Below, piece by piece: positions 45,001-55,412 of a stretch of 64,000 bases of DNA. The notes beneath the pieces were generated by a model. That model was not told the origin of the DNA, made no database searches, and saw only the letters and a program-made list of their open reading frames with translations. Both the position numbers and the translations under genes were made by a program. Source of the DNA: Yponomeuta sedellus (taxonomy: Eukaryota; Arthropoda; Insecta; Lepidoptera; Yponomeutidae). How positions within the stretch are numbered: position 1 is the first letter of the stretch; each line of letters starts with the position of its first letter. The stretch spans positions 22,011,488 through 22,075,487 of the forward strand of contig OW203726.1 of the NCBI GenBank assembly GCA_934045075.1, read 5' to 3'.

Positions 45001-46460
45001 AGCTCTCCCGTACTGAAACAAACAAAACCAAGTAACACTTCAAGACTACACTGTAATGTTAGCATACCAGTACATTTTCTGAGTAAAACTCATTTTTTAT
45101 TCTTTTTCCATCATCATCATCATGAGCCGATATAAGTGCACGCCACGACACTGAGCCTGAACTTCGGCTCTTCTCTTCTAGTTCGAGCATACGCTCCGTT
45201 TGCTAATTCGCGGTCTCTAGGACCATTCTACACCCCAACGGTGATGGGTTCTGCGTCAGATATGGCCCGCCCTCTGCCACTCGAGTTTGTAAATCCCTTG
45301 AGCTATGTCGAACACTTTAGTTCTTTGGCGACTTACTTCGTTTCGGATTCGAACGTGCAGAGAAACACCGAGCTCCGTATGTCATGACAGTAGGATGCAT
45401 TGATTAAAGAGTTTTATCTTTAGGGACTGCCGTAAAGGCGTCGAGAAGATTCGACGATGTTTTTCTTTTCATTCTTTACGTATTTGTGATTTTTTCAAAG
45501 ACCGCGCAGTCCGACTGTTTGGACTTATGCACGTAAGTGAATCCCGAATTGCAAATTCAATTCTGTTTTCACTTACATGTGATGTATACGTGTGACCTAC
45601 ATACCTTTTGCACCATATAAACGGACAGGGCAACCTGCAATCCATTGTACACGATCAGTGTGTTCGTGAGTTTTAATGGCTCTCGCTTTCTCATGAAGAC
45701 CGGTCCAACCTTCAGCACGAAGAGTAGGTATATGGCCAGTATCATCAAAACTGGGCCCGGTGTCTTCATGAGTGGTAACGAGTCTATCTCTTCATCTGAA
45801 AGCACAAAACAACTCCAAAAGTGTTTAATACCAGTTCCTAGAATATTCGGCAGGGTTCAGCAAATCTCTGTTTTTAAATCCAGCTACGTTTCAGGACTAA
45901 AACTGCGCCCCCTAAAATTGGGTGTTCCCGTTCATCCGATCGGTCAACCGATCAATCAGCCCAATACAAAATCTTTTTACCGTTTAGCCAACGCCCACCT
46001 TTTATTTTTGTACAGTCATGTTTAGAACTGTGCAAATGACAGTACACTTTTTAATTAGAATCGATCTAAGGGGAACACGATTTTCCAAATGTTAGATCAG
46101 TCTGGCGAACGGAAAAAAAAAGTACCGCTGGATCGACTGACAAGGTCGACCGACCGTACCAACGGGAAACACCCCTAAAATTGCATCAACTGCCATATTA
46201 TCTTTTCGTGATGTTATAGGGGCAATGAAACTTGAGTCATCTATGCCTTTCAGTTGATGGCTAATTTTTAACTCTGTAAAAAATATGTGATTCGCGTGAC
46301 ATTATGTACAGATGGCCTTAATAAGGAAGAGAGCCATGCCATCAAGCAATCTATGCCAAGAAGGCCATCTATGCTTGAGTTAGATTTAGAGCATTAAGTA
46401 CGTACATTTGCTTTTACTTATATCCCAGTCAGGATTCTTGAAGCCGATCGTCGTAGTCAT
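41832..46460 (-). CDS. ELOVL-family very-long-chain fatty-acid elongase (gene 2), five coding exons
   Basis: On the - strand the CDS runs 46460-46418, 45795-45605, 45012-44938, 43963-43664 and 42074-41832: 852 nt, 283 aa. All introns are GT-AG. Signatures: KVTELLDTVFF (115-125), HLYHH (138-142), HVFMYTYY (172-179), TSFQLIQ (199-205). The expected role is condensation of malonyl-CoA with acyl-CoA in the ER membrane. It is 30 aa shorter than gene 1, with a shorter tail ending GGLIKLE, so no dilysine ER-retrieval motif is visible. The ATG (AAGATGA) has A at -3. Intron phases and the lengths of exons 2 and 4 match gene 1, supporting common origin by local duplication. Substrate range is unknown. 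Confidence 0.95.
42148..42330 (-). repeat. Repeat with CTAGCTGTGCCCTGCGG end, intron 4 of ELOVL gene 2
   Basis: ACTAGCTGTGCCCTGCGGTG, TTACCCGCGGTTTATAGATT, AAAACGTAGCCTATGGGTTA. The same blocks recur at 62650-62830 and 63645-63915. Possibly another Helitron-like family. Confidence 0.5.
43664..43963 (-). CDS. ELOVL gene 2, exon 4 (catalytic core)
   Basis: 300 nt, residues 104-203, acceptor CCTTGCAG and donor CTG|GTGAGT. It contains KVTELLDTVFF, HLYHH and HVFMYTYY. Same length and phase as exon 4 of gene 1. Confidence 0.96.
44213..44574 (-). mobile_element. tRNA-like retroposon with 54-bp direct repeats, intron 3 of ELOVL gene 2
   Basis: A - strand copy with tRNA-like unit and long 5' head. 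The family's 3'-terminal 54 bp (ATTATACTATTTTTATTTTT...) occurs at 44213-44266 and again, same orientation, at 44521-44574. On the transcribed strand of gene 2 this copy reads in sense. Confidence 0.8.
44640..44840 (+). repeat. AT-rich repeat ending in ATTACTGCGCCCAGATCATC block, intron 3 of ELOVL gene 2
   Basis: Longer copy of the family at 13515; continues CAGTATGCTGGCTACATTAC ... ATCCTCTGCCCGAGGTAA, which might be the end of a coding region, but no frame is recognisable. Confidence 0.5.
44938..45012 (-). CDS. ELOVL gene 2, exon 3
   Basis: 75 nt, residues 79-103 (YGRALFEMGLLSKECF, then MNKNDMRME). Acceptor TTTGTTTCAG, donor GAG|GTAATG, phase 0 on both sides. It is two codons shorter than exon 3 of gene 1 and has diverged strongly, lacking the WxCxPVD motif. 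Confidence 0.88.
45105..45400 (-). pseudogene. RTE-type fragment in intron 2 of ELOVL gene 2
   Basis: The complement of CTCGAGTTTGTAAATCCCTT, AGCTATGTCGAACACTTTAG and GAGAAACACCGAGC matches the DNA order of the RTE RT C-terminus seen at 38990-39070. CATCATCATCATGAG lies at the 3' end. No open frame. Confidence 0.5.
45605..45795 (-). CDS. ELOVL gene 2, exon 2
   Basis: 191 nt, residues 15-78, acceptor TGCTTTCAG and donor AAG|GTATGT. It encodes NEEIDSLPLMKTPGP, then a membrane segment (VLMILAIYLLFVLKVGP), then LTNTLIVYNGLQV, aligning with QKTLVVYNFIQV in gene 1. Confidence 0.93.
45921..46178. mobile_element. TIR element in intron 1 of ELOVL gene 2
   Basis: Left GGGTGTTCCCGTTCATCCGA pairs with right TACCAACGGGAAACACCCC. 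The right half (GTTAGATCAGTCTGGCGAAC ... GGATCGACTGACAAGGTCGA) recurs at 50625-50745 in the same orientation. Confidence 0.55.
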
Positions 46461-46482
46461 CTTGAAATTCCGTCAGACGTTA
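46418..46482 (-). CDS. ELOVL gene 2, exon 1 (short 5'UTR part plus 14 codons)
   Basis: Coding 46460-46418: MTTTIGFKNPDWDI plus one base, donor A|GTAAAA (phase 1). A good acceptor (TTCTGCATTTTGTTTTAG) ends just upstream, so the exon likely begins at 46482 with 22 nt of 5'UTR and a further noncoding exon lies to the right. That exon was not found. Confidence 0.85.
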
Positions 46483-46484
46483 CT

Positions 46485-48240
46485 AAAACAAAATGCAGAA
46501 GAATATTATTATACTTCAAATATTGTAAAGTACAGCGCTTCTTTGGTGATGGTACCCTCTTGAAGCACTTAATATTTTAAGGAGCCTTAGCCTCCTCGGA
46601 CTTGACCTGTTTTTTTCCCATTTTGTCCGTGTAAATTTTAGAGGTACTCTGTATAATGGCCTAGTTTGTCCTATTATGGGACACTGCGAAGTTACAACAA
46701 GAGCCTTGGCATTGGTCTTTAAAAAAAAATCTTTTGTTTTACTTCCAAAAGTACGACCTTAGTGACATCGTCGTACATAGGGCAGTAACTCTTATCACAC
46801 AAAAAATAGGTGTGAGAATTAAACAATGTCATCTTAGAATCCCATTGTCTCTTTAGTTCACATATATGGGAGTGACTATGCAAAGCATGAATCAGATGAT
46901 TTTCGCACTTGTAAAGTAGGTAATGAAAGTCACTCAAGATAGGTCTTCCTAACAGTTCTAACAGAGTTAAGCAGAGTTAACCTACAAGAAAAAAAGTGGT
47001 CAAAACCAAGTCGAACTCGCACATTGAGGGTTCCGTACAAAAAAAATAGTATTAAAATTGTGATAGGTATTTGAAAAATACTAGTTTTCGTTCTATTCTT
47101 TCTCATGTAATTGGCGTGTGTGCAAGCAATGAATGAATGAACTAATGAATGTTGATGCGGAAGAGGTTCGTGAAGATCGTTACAAGTGGCATAACCTAGT
47201 ATCTGCATACCTACTCGTCCGGGATTAATGCTTGATTATTTATTTATTTAATATTGGGAAGACTAACAGCACATAACAAAGAGTAACAAAACATTAAACA
47301 TACAAAAGGCGAATTATAAGTCTCTACTTACAGAAAAAAAAAATAGAATTAATTAAGCTCTTAAAGCAAAAATCCAGTGACAGTTTAAAACACTAAATTA
47401 ATACGAGTACTTAAAAAAATCCAGACTATAAATCATTTTAACCAACAAAGAAATCTGCATTAAGTTTGTCCCTCAAGTAAAATTATAATGTATGTATGTG
47501 TTTTCTGTCATTCAGGATTCAAAAATTTTAAAGGGACCATTGGCTGCTTGTAATATTTACCTACACTTGCATTTAAACATAGTTTAATTTACAGTTTCAC
47601 TATGACCAGAACAAAAAATTCGTGCATGACCCCATTTTTAATTTTTGGCATTTTTATAACTTTTCAATGGATCGCTATAATCCTAATCTACCAATATTAC
47701 AGAAGTGAGAGTGTTTTTAAAACATGAAGATGTTTGAATGTTCAGTATTCAATCACGCTAATAGTAGCAACTGCAGAAAGATGTTACATGAAACTTGGCA
47801 TACAGATAAGGAAAGTATCTGAATTCAGGATACTTTATATCCCGATAATGCGCTCCCATGGGATAATATTTTATCGTTACCGTAACCTTTCCAAGCCAAA
47901 ATCTAAGATATTAATTGCGTTGCCATAGAAACAAGAAACTATTACATTCGGTGTAAGAATTTTAGTTTTAGGTAAGGCTGATGAATTGATAGATGGACGC
48001 TCTGAACGACGTTCGTAGAACTTAGGAATGATGAGTTCGATGGGTTTAGGAATGGATTCGGGAACTCAGAAACGGAAAACGCAACTCAAAATATGGTACT
48101 AGTTAAACCTGACGCGATGAGTACTTAAGCGATGAATTTTGAGCAATTAACGCTAAGTTTCCACCATACTTAGGAAAGCAGCTGATAAAGGGCAATAATT
48201 GTTATGGTGCAGTGTATTTTAATTTACAAAACATACGTTT
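46485..48240. other. Upstream of ELOVL gene 2; no gene recognised
   Basis: Should contain an upstream noncoding exon or promoter of gene 2 if the acceptor at 46482 is real, but I cannot pinpoint either. An RTE-like 3' end piece (CGTGAAGATCGTTACAAGTG) lies at about 47160-47190. Confidence 0.4.
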
Positions 48241-48244
48241 CTAG

Positions 48245-48433
48245 AACTTTGTCGTCGACATCAGGCCTTACAATCAGCCTACCTTTTCGAGTGGACTTTA
48301 TTGAAAGCGATTCACGAATTTTTTTATAATAAGAACAGCAAAGTCATGGAACACGCTGCCGTCGTCTGTCTTTCCGGAGACATATAACCTGGGTGTCTTT
48401 AAAAGTAGAGCTAACCGGCATTTAACGTAACAT
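48245..48433 (+). pseudogene. Non-LTR retrotransposon ORF2 C-terminal tail
   Basis: The frame reads RTAKSWNTLPSSVFPETYNL and GVFKSRANRHLT before a stop, the usual end of jockey/CR1-like pol proteins. A stop and frame change separate it from the upstream SGLTISLPFRVDFIE stretch. Confidence 0.6.
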
Positions 48434-49081
48434 CGTAGACTCCTTCATCCCTCAGACATCGTAGACATCTTTGCTTACCATCAGGCGTGACTGGGGTTAA
48501 GTATAACCTGTCCTACTTAAACAAAACCTAAGAGACGTCACAATTTATCAGCTAATAGACTTAAAACTTACAAAAATTACAAACAAGCGTGATTTTATGG
48601 TTTCCTGACCCAAATGTATATGCAATTCATTAATTGACGCATAATAACCTTGCGACAGTCCCAAAAATGCTGCGAGAATACATATTTTTTGGTTAAAATC
48701 ACAAACGAAAACCACGCAGACTGAGTTTTACATGTTTTGGATGTTTCTTCACTATTACATCAGAATTCTTAATTAAGTCTGTGTCAGAATCTGACAACCC
48801 TAAACGGCTTTGGATTTTTAATAGTTTTAATAATAAATTAAATGGAAAAAGGCTGAGGAAACAGCGCTGCCTTCGGTTACGCATTATTTTATGATAGAGG
48901 TGGCTCTGCATCACATGTTTTAATAGATTGACACTAAGCTTTATATTATAATCATGCGGTCAATATTTTACTGAATGTCTGCAAACGAGTCATGGATTGT
49001 CGGATGTGGATAAACCCATAAAACAGAGCACTTTGAACTGCATGGGAAGAACTAATAATAATTAAAACTGTTTTATTACGG

Positions 49082-49218
49082 ATTTCACTCGTTTATTATA
49101 TTTTTACATCTTTCCGACGTTTCGGCACTTTTACAGGTGCCGTGGTCTCCGATGACTTGGCACCTGTAAAAGTGCCGAAACGTCGGAAAGTTGTAAAAAT
49201 ATAATAAACGAGTGAAAT
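49082..49218. repeat. Palindrome with Penelope-like terminal motif
   Basis: 60-bp arms (49082-49141 and 49159-49218) around a 17-nt loop, about one internal mismatch. The arm contains TTCCGACGTTTCGGCAC and GGTGCC, resembling the CCTGACGTTTCGGCAG...GCCGTGGTCTC motif of the Penelope-like ends at 52440-52470 and 58470-58490. Confidence 0.8.
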
Positions 49219-49429
49219 TCGTATTAAAAAAGTTTTAATTATGTCTAGTACTCGTGTTAACCTTAGAAAATATTATAACTAATAATTGCAAAAGGTTCCG
49301 AATCTCAAAAAGTAAAAACGACAACTCGTTTAAGAATATTGAAGGAAAATCCAAGGCGAAGGTAGGTTCTAGATTGTATTATTTATTTGATACCCACTTC
49401 AATTGATTTGATCGATATAATTACAGATA

Positions 49430-49685
49430 CGGCTGTGTGGTGTCGGCCTAGAGAATAGCACCAACCCAAATTCTTCCCGCGGGTGTCGTAAAAGGCGACT
49501 AAGGGACACAAACCGGGGGGTGGGCAGCAGCGCCCCCTGCAGTACAATTCCACCAAACTGCGATCCCCAAACCGCATGCCCAGCGTGGAGATTATGGGCA
49601 TTACCCCCCAATGATGGCACAACCTTGCGCTCATTAGGGGAGGGCTATGTCCAGCAGTGGACTAATAAAACCTGAAGATGAATTA
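49430..49685 (+). repeat. LINE 3'UTR family (RTE-like) copy
   Basis: GTGTCGGCCTAGAGAATAGC ... GTGTCGTAAAAGGCGACTAA ... GGGCTATGTCCAGCAGTGGA ... CCTGAAGATGA. The two antisense frames at 49383-49634 are only complements of this repeat. Confidence 0.65.
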
Positions 49686-49689
49686 CATA

Positions 49690-50485
49690 TAATCAAATCG
49701 GTATGTTGATATCGATTTGATTCCCATCCGTGTCTTTTTAATCTGTGGTCGATATAGTGTGTGAGTGAGACAGCGCTATGCGAACGTGTGAATAAGTGCG
49801 ATTGTCTGCCTCGTATAGTATTAGAGATTTTGTACTTTACTCTTCTGAGTCGGACTCAGTCGTTCGTGCTTCAGACGAGGTAACCACCAACGAACTTAGG
49901 GAGTCTATAGCATCAGTGTAAAAATTCAAACCTCAGAAGAGGTTTCCACATACCTCAGTGCTTGGAATTGCCCACGGGGGATAAGCTGGGGACTAATAAT
50001 TAATATAGGCAACTACTCATTCAAAAAGGTAATTGCCACAAAAGTAATAAAAGAAGTAAACAAGGGACTTACGTTGAAATCTGGTTCTATGATACATCCC
50101 TATAACACTGACTTTTAAGTTTTTCACCAAAGACCACAGAATTTACGCGTTGTTTTATAATTTTACGGTGTATTCTTATAACACTCTTTAAATCGTCTAT
50201 GGTAAAGGCAAATAAAGAAACACAAATTACTTAAACTTCCCCTGGGAAGCGTTCTGCAGGGATGGTGTTTTTATAAATGAAATCGATAGGCAAAACGCGT
50301 TCAGTTTATTAGTTTCAATGATTGAGAATTGATAATCAGCTGTCACTTTATTGACAAATTGATTGTTGTCCGGAGCTAAGCGGTTACTATGGCAACGTTA
50401 TAGAGTGTCAATGTCATGTTACGAATGTACAGCGATTGCTGACTGATTGCTGGTAAGAGGTTGATACCTACATATTAAGATTATT
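49690..50485. other. Stretch without recognisable gene
   Basis: No named repeat recognised; short frames only. Confidence 0.4.
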
Positions 50486-50488
50486 ATA

Positions 50489-50527
50489 GTCTGTTAGCAT
50501 TTATAATATACCTCGGCTACTATTGGA
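50489..50527 (+). repeat. TIR fragment, CAGTCTGTTAG family
   Basis: TAGTCTGTTAGCATTTATAA then ATACCTCGGCTACTATTGG; only one terminus remains. Confidence 0.5.
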
Positions 50528-50624
50528 AGCTGAAGTCTTGTCTAACACGTGATATTGGCGGAGTTGTACTGGACAATCAGTGCACTGAGTCCATAAAACA
50601 GAATTGAATTACTATTGGATGGAA

Positions 50625-50745
50625 TCGATCTAATGGGAACACTATTTCCCAAATGTTAGATCAGTATGGTGAACGGGAAAAAAGTACCGCTGGATCGACT
50701 GACAAGGTCGACCGATCGTACCGACGGGAAACCCCCGCTGGAAGA
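50625..50745 (+). repeat. Half copy of the TIR element at 45921
   Basis: AATCGATCTAATGGGAACAC ... GTACCGCTGGATCGACTGAC ... CGGGAAACCCCCGCT, highly similar to 46058-46175. Confidence 0.55.
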
Positions 50746-51047
50746 AATCTCTTACAGAGTTAAGCTCACCTTTGGCCATGTTATTTCTTATGTAATGCCC
50801 TATTTAATGTTTCGTGTACAATAAGGTGTAATGATTTGATGAGCGGTTTTCACTCTCATTCATGTTACATTGTACTTTGACATTCAGCAAACAGGATGTG
50901 AATATTCTTTACTTTTCGCCCCTTTTTGATTAATGCCCCAATACCAACAATAGTCGTTGTTAGTGTTAGTGCTAGATCAAAAAACCAAGGACTACATAGT
51001 CCAGGGTTTTTGGCCCAAAGTTTTCGGCCATCTACATAGTCCATTAT

Positions 51048-51587
51048 AGCTCTATTTTTGAATCAATTTTCTCGCGTCGAGCGCTCGATTTCTATTGATT
51101 TTCGTTCGACATACGAAATTCTGTATTTTTGAATCACTCGACTGCAACGAATGGTCCTTACCACTCGTCTCGTATGTCGAACGATAGATTAATTGTCAAA
51201 ATTTGTGTTAATTTCAAATCGAGGAGTTTGTGCTTTTATGCCGAATTGATTTTTTGTTTCGACATTTTCGAACAAAAACAAACCAAAGTGTTATTTTTTA
51301 CGATATATGACTAGTGTTTTGTTTGTTTTGCAACTAAAGGCAAAGATTTTTCAGCTAAACAGCCAATAACACGAAATATTTTACGTTCCGTTTCCGTTAC
51401 GGTAGTTTCCGGTTTTGGTAATTTCTGCGTGGAACGGATAAAATACAATACTTCAAATTATACTGGCAACACTTCAGGCGAACGATTCAAAAATACGAAA
51501 AAACGAGATCATGCGACTTAGAAGACGAGTGTGACTTATGTCGCATTCGACGATACAATTTCATACGAGTGATTCAACAATAGAGCT
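51048..51587. mobile_element. Possible long MITE
   Basis: Imperfect terminal repeats (AGCTCTATTTTTGAATCA and TGATTCAACAATAGAGCT) about 540 bp apart, with TCGTATGTCGAACG-like inner motifs. The reading frame inside has no recognisable product. Confidence 0.35.
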
Positions 51588-51827
51588 CCTGGGTTTTTCA
51601 CACAAGGTTGATATTTGCCATGAGAAACTTAAACCACTATTAGGAGATTGGTCTGACAAGTTTTGCAAAAACGATGTGTAAACATTTTTTTCTTAGAATC
51701 AAACTCTTTACTCTACAAACCATCGAAGAAATAAATACATTCTAAATATAAGCATTATGTATATAACTTTTGCCGTATATAATGGGCGGTCTTAAGCGCT
51801 AAAAGCGGTCTCTTCCATACAATCTTA

Positions 51828-52523
51828 GGACAGTAGTTCTTAATGATTCGCGTTACTCATACATAGTTATATATTAAATAGGTCTAATCGCGATTATATA
51901 TGAGGTGAAACGAAATTACAAAGTCAAAGAGCATATTGTTGCAGTCAAGAATAGACAGGTAATGAAGTCGGCGATAGCTGAGCATTTATTGGAGGCCGGA
52001 ACAAACCACTGGGTCGAGCTACATCGACCGAAAGTTCTCTCAACCGATCGACGGTATTACCGAAGAATCGTTCGGGAAGCGATTGAAATTAAAAACACAA
52101 GAATTTCAACAGAGAGGATGGTTTCAAGCTTTCAAGTACGTGGAATCCAGTGCTAAGTAAATACATGTCACGCGCATTATCACCGGATCTGTCCGTCGGC
52201 GTAGTGAGTGTTGTGTGTCGGGCAGCTGCGGAAAATTAATAATGACTACGTGGTTGCCCTGGGAGCCAATTCTCGCCCATGCGAATTGAAAACGTAGACG
52301 CAAATTATTCGAAGGATTAAGCATTTGTCGCATAAAAATTTGTTTCACGTATTCTCACAAACACCTACCCACTGCCACCCAATAAACCCACAATAATTGT
52401 CTGTACTCGCCACTTAAGTCTACCCAAGACCACGGCAACTGTAACGCTGCCGAAACGTCAGGAAATAAGGTATAATTACGTTTTACCTAATAAATAATCG
52501 CGATTAGACCCGTTTAATATATA
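51828..52523 (+). mobile_element. Penelope-like element, 5'-truncated, with terminal repeats
   Basis: Flanked by the 9-bp direct repeat ACAATCTTA (51819-51827 and 52524-52532). The left end carries TATATTAAATAGGTCTAATC and the right end the same sequence inverted (GATTAGACCCGTTTAATATA), as in the pseudo-LTRs of Penelope-like elements. Between them lies GIY-YIG-linked coding sequence and a 3' noncoding part with CCGAAACGTC. The other copies of these terminal sequences in this window are much shorter. Confidence 0.7.
51905..52219 (+). pseudogene. Penelope-like element polyprotein, C-terminal (GIY-YIG side) fragment
   Basis: The first frame encodes SAIAEHLLEAGTNHWVELHR and, a few residues on, RYYRRIVREAIEIK. 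The expected C-terminus NFNREDGFKLSSTWNPVL continues in another frame from about 52102, so there is one frameshift. These are the last residues of Penelope-type RT/GIY-YIG endonuclease proteins. The RT and most of the endonuclease are missing. Inactive relic. Confidence 0.7.
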
Positions 52524-52623
52524 ACAATCTTAAGATGTAGGATGTTAGGAGTAAATATATCTATAGTATGGTGTTGCTTGTAACTGCATAGATGCCCTTA
52601 TTAAGGAAAAATAGTTATTTGTT

Positions 52624-52815
52624 ATACAAGAGTGCAAAGTTTCTTTTTAACCGCGTGTTCAATTTTGATGACCGAGCAAGCGAAGGATTCTAAAATTGAA
52701 TCACGAGCACAGCGAGTGATTCAAAATTAGAATCCTGAGCGTTAGCGAGGGAATCAAAAGAGCACGAGATGAAAAATCTTTGCACTCGAGTGCAACACGT
52801 AACTTTTCATTCCAC
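52624..52815. repeat. Pseudo-palindromic repeat
   Basis: GAGTGCAAAGTTTCTTTTTA at the left and AAAAATCTTTGCACTCGAGT at the right pair. The interior repeats GGATTCTAAAATTGAATCAC and its inverse, around GAGCACAGCGAGTG. Confidence 0.5.
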
Positions 52816-53561
52816 CTCAGCCAGGAAATGACTAAATGCAAAAAAAAAAACGTTTACAATCAGAAGATAGGTACACTTTTATTTCAGTTTAGGTATTAAT
52901 TACTACATTATGACAGGTAAGTATGACAGAATGATCTTTAAATTATAACAAAATAATACTAAGGTATAATTAAGAAAATTTTAAAGTAACGTTGCTACAG
53001 TTATTTAAATTGAGTGTAATATTTTTTTAATTCACAAACTTAGTGCACACGATGTTCTAAATTCAATTTCCTTTATCCTCTAGAGAACAAAAACGGCTTT
53101 TCCACTCAGATATTGAAGATTAAAAATACTCTTTCCGAGATGGTGGGATGAAAAAGTCTTTTTGAGCCTAGCCCAGTGATTTTTATAGTGATGCCTGACT
53201 CTCTATCTCTTTCTCGGCGAGAGAAAACCTGTGCCGTGCTTATTATGGTAAGTCAGATTTTTTAGATAACATAACGTAAACAGCACTTTTAGGAAACCAG
53301 TTACGTAGAAGGATAAAAAAAAACTTTTAGGAAACTGGTTTCCAAACTCCGGTTTCCCAGACGGCCGACGGGGTACATTCAGAAAGAATATATTTATTCG
53401 GCAAAAACACGCAGCTTCTATACAAATTGTGTAGTTGCAAACAGCACAAAGTATGCACCTAATTCTATCTTCTTAAAATATAACAGTCTTCCCGACAAGG
53501 TCAAAGGCGACGTGTTTACTTGAACTTGTGACCCGCAGTTGCCGGAAAGAAAGTCTGTCTA

Positions 53562-53773
53562 CAGTCTGTTAGCTTTTAGAACCTCGGGCTCTAGAGTAGG
53601 CTTCGGTTTTCGCCGAAACCACACGAGTGTTAATACTACTTACTGCACTGTATAAAAGTTTTCTTCACTATTTTGAAAAATTATGTGTCATATTAGTTCC
53701 GATATTTTATTACACGAATATATCCGATTCTATCCGATACTAGCCGAGGTATATTCTAAAAGCTAACAGACTA
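53562..53773. mobile_element. TIR element, CAGTCTGTTAG family
   Basis: CAGTCTGTTAGCTTTTAGAA at the left, ATATTCTAAAAGCTAACAGA at the right. Interior with TATCCGATTCTATCCGATAC. Confidence 0.7.
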
Positions 53774-53862
53774 TACAAGAGTGACCGCAGAAGATTGTAT
53801 ACCCAAATTGGTTTTGTTTTCTAAAACACACGATTTCTGGAACAAGTCTATGAGTTTGCCCT

Positions 53863-54152
53863 ATCATCATCATCAACCCATTATGTCCCCACCGAGGGGC
53901 ACGGGTCTCTTCCCTACGAAAGATATAGGCCATATTCCACCACGGGGGCCAAGTTCGGACTGTTGGAGGCATGCAAGACTAGAGGCTGGTCTTACTGTCA
54001 GAAGTTTTCAAGCCGCCCTAAGGTCGCTGACTTGGCTTAACGACTGCCATCTAGCAACGGCAGCCGGCACCAATTGCTCAACATGCCTTGCAAAACACGG
54101 AACCGCTCGGAAAATGCCACTAGCGTTAGTCATAGACGGTCACCCAACAACA
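53863..54152 (+). repeat. Repeat family A (subtype B), 3'-truncated
   Basis: CATCATCATCAACCCATTAT start, then GGTCTTACTGTCAGAAGTTT and the CGGCAGCCGGCACCAATTGC block. It stops before the terminal hairpin. Confidence 0.65.
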
Positions 54153-54186
54153 TTTTTTCTACGACTCTTGAACTCTAACATAAGAT

Positions 54187-54300
54187 AAACTCTCGCCTGT
54201 ATCCCGGAGGGGCAGTCAGACACAGGCAAGTTAGGATCTGCCACTTGTCACGACCATTCACTTCGTCTGCATTCACTAGTCGTTGCATCGGAGACGTACA
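54187..54300 (-). repeat. RTE-type 3'UTR fragment
   Basis: CTCGCCTGTATCCCGGAGGG ... GATCTGCCACTTGTCACGAC, same 3' end family as 10678-10800. Confidence 0.55.
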
Positions 54301-54556
54301 TCGGATTCAAGGAACTTTTTATCGTGTCCTTTCCTTTGCAAGCCCTTCCACTCTGACTCTTCCGGACTTTTCTTCTAATTGGGGTGTTTAAGTAACTGAG
54401 CATAACATGAACAAAGTCGAGCTTATCCCTGTACGATATTTCTACCAGCAAACCTTGGAGAGACGGAGAAGCGGGAAAATGTGTAATGCTTGTCGTGCTG
54501 TAAAACTTTTGCAAATATTTAAACTGGAACGACTTCAACTTTTGCTTTATTTATCC

Positions 54557-54740
54557 TGTTTATTTTATAATAAAACAGAAAAGTGGATGAAAACGGATAA
54601 GCAGATAAAATAGTCAGAATGTGTAAAAGTGGTGATGATAAAAAATGATGCAAGTTTCGAAAATATGTGACATAATTTAAATATTTGAAAATGAAAGATA
54701 TAAAAAGAAATATTTGTGTAAAGAGGTTTGCACCGTTACA
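54557..54740 (+). repeat. Repeat pair member, inverted at 63391-63580
   Basis: ATTTTATAATAAAACAGAAA ... GTGACATAATTTAAATATTT ... GTAAAGAGGTTTGCACCG. The complement occurs at 63391-63580. Confidence 0.6.
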
Positions 54741-54877
54741 TGCTTACGAGGTTAAGAGTTGTCTTGCGGGTTAGAGTTACTTCACAAATGTATATAATGT
54801 ATCTTAATTGTTGTGCAATAATCCGTAACAAATAAATACATAAATAAAGAAACAAACTTAAAATACAAATTATTATT

Positions 54878-54912
54878 ATTATTTTTAGCCTCTAAATAGG
54901 TTTTTAAAATAC
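54878..54912 (+). repeat. 3'-end fragment of the tRNA-like retroposon
   Basis: Only TTTTTAGCCTCTAAATAGGT and the following T/A run remain. A degraded tRNA-like B-box sequence (GAATCGAAACTGG) follows at about 54950 and may be a separate relic. Confidence 0.5.
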
Positions 54913-55224
54913 AAAGTCATTGGTACATGCCAGCAGTGAGAATCGAAACTGGGTATCCCGCTCCGGACCCACTTGTTCAACCCACTGGACTACCGTCGCT
55001 TATTACGTAACTATTACTGTAATTAAAACCACGTGTCCTAATTAGGTACCGTCTGCGTCCTCGTATAATCGACCACTAATTAGTATGTAAGGGATTCCCT
55101 TCGTAGCATATAAAATAGAAATCGGGCGCATACGTCATTAAATACGCATTGTATTGGTAGTTTGCAAGTCCGTTTGTATCATATCCGTCAACTGTGTAAT
55201 TACAGGCTTCGATTTGATTAGATA

Positions 55225-55345
55225 AGATAGATAGAATATTCTTTATTGTACACAGAAATTACAGCAACAGAAATTATATAAAAAATATAGTACAAATGGC
55301 GGCCTTATTACTAAAAGCATTTTCTTCCAGGCAGATTAGATTAGA
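55225..55345 (-). repeat. Repeat with TGGCGGCCTTATTACTAAAA
   Basis: TTCTTTATTGTACACAGAAA ... ATGGCGGCCTTATTACTAAA ... TTTTCTTCCAGGCAG. A second copy lies at 59680-59785 in the same orientation, and a complementary piece (CTGGAAGAGATCTCTCTTAG) at 13370-13395. Confidence 0.5.
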
Positions 55346-55412
55346 ACTCTTTATTGTACACGCCAGAAAACAAAATACATAAAACGGATGGTTGGCCGGA
55401 AGGACGGATGGC

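Noticed and set aside
49383..49634. Two - strand frames of 73-83 codons
   Set aside because: Complement of a recurring LINE 3'UTR repeat also found at 4413 and 62838.
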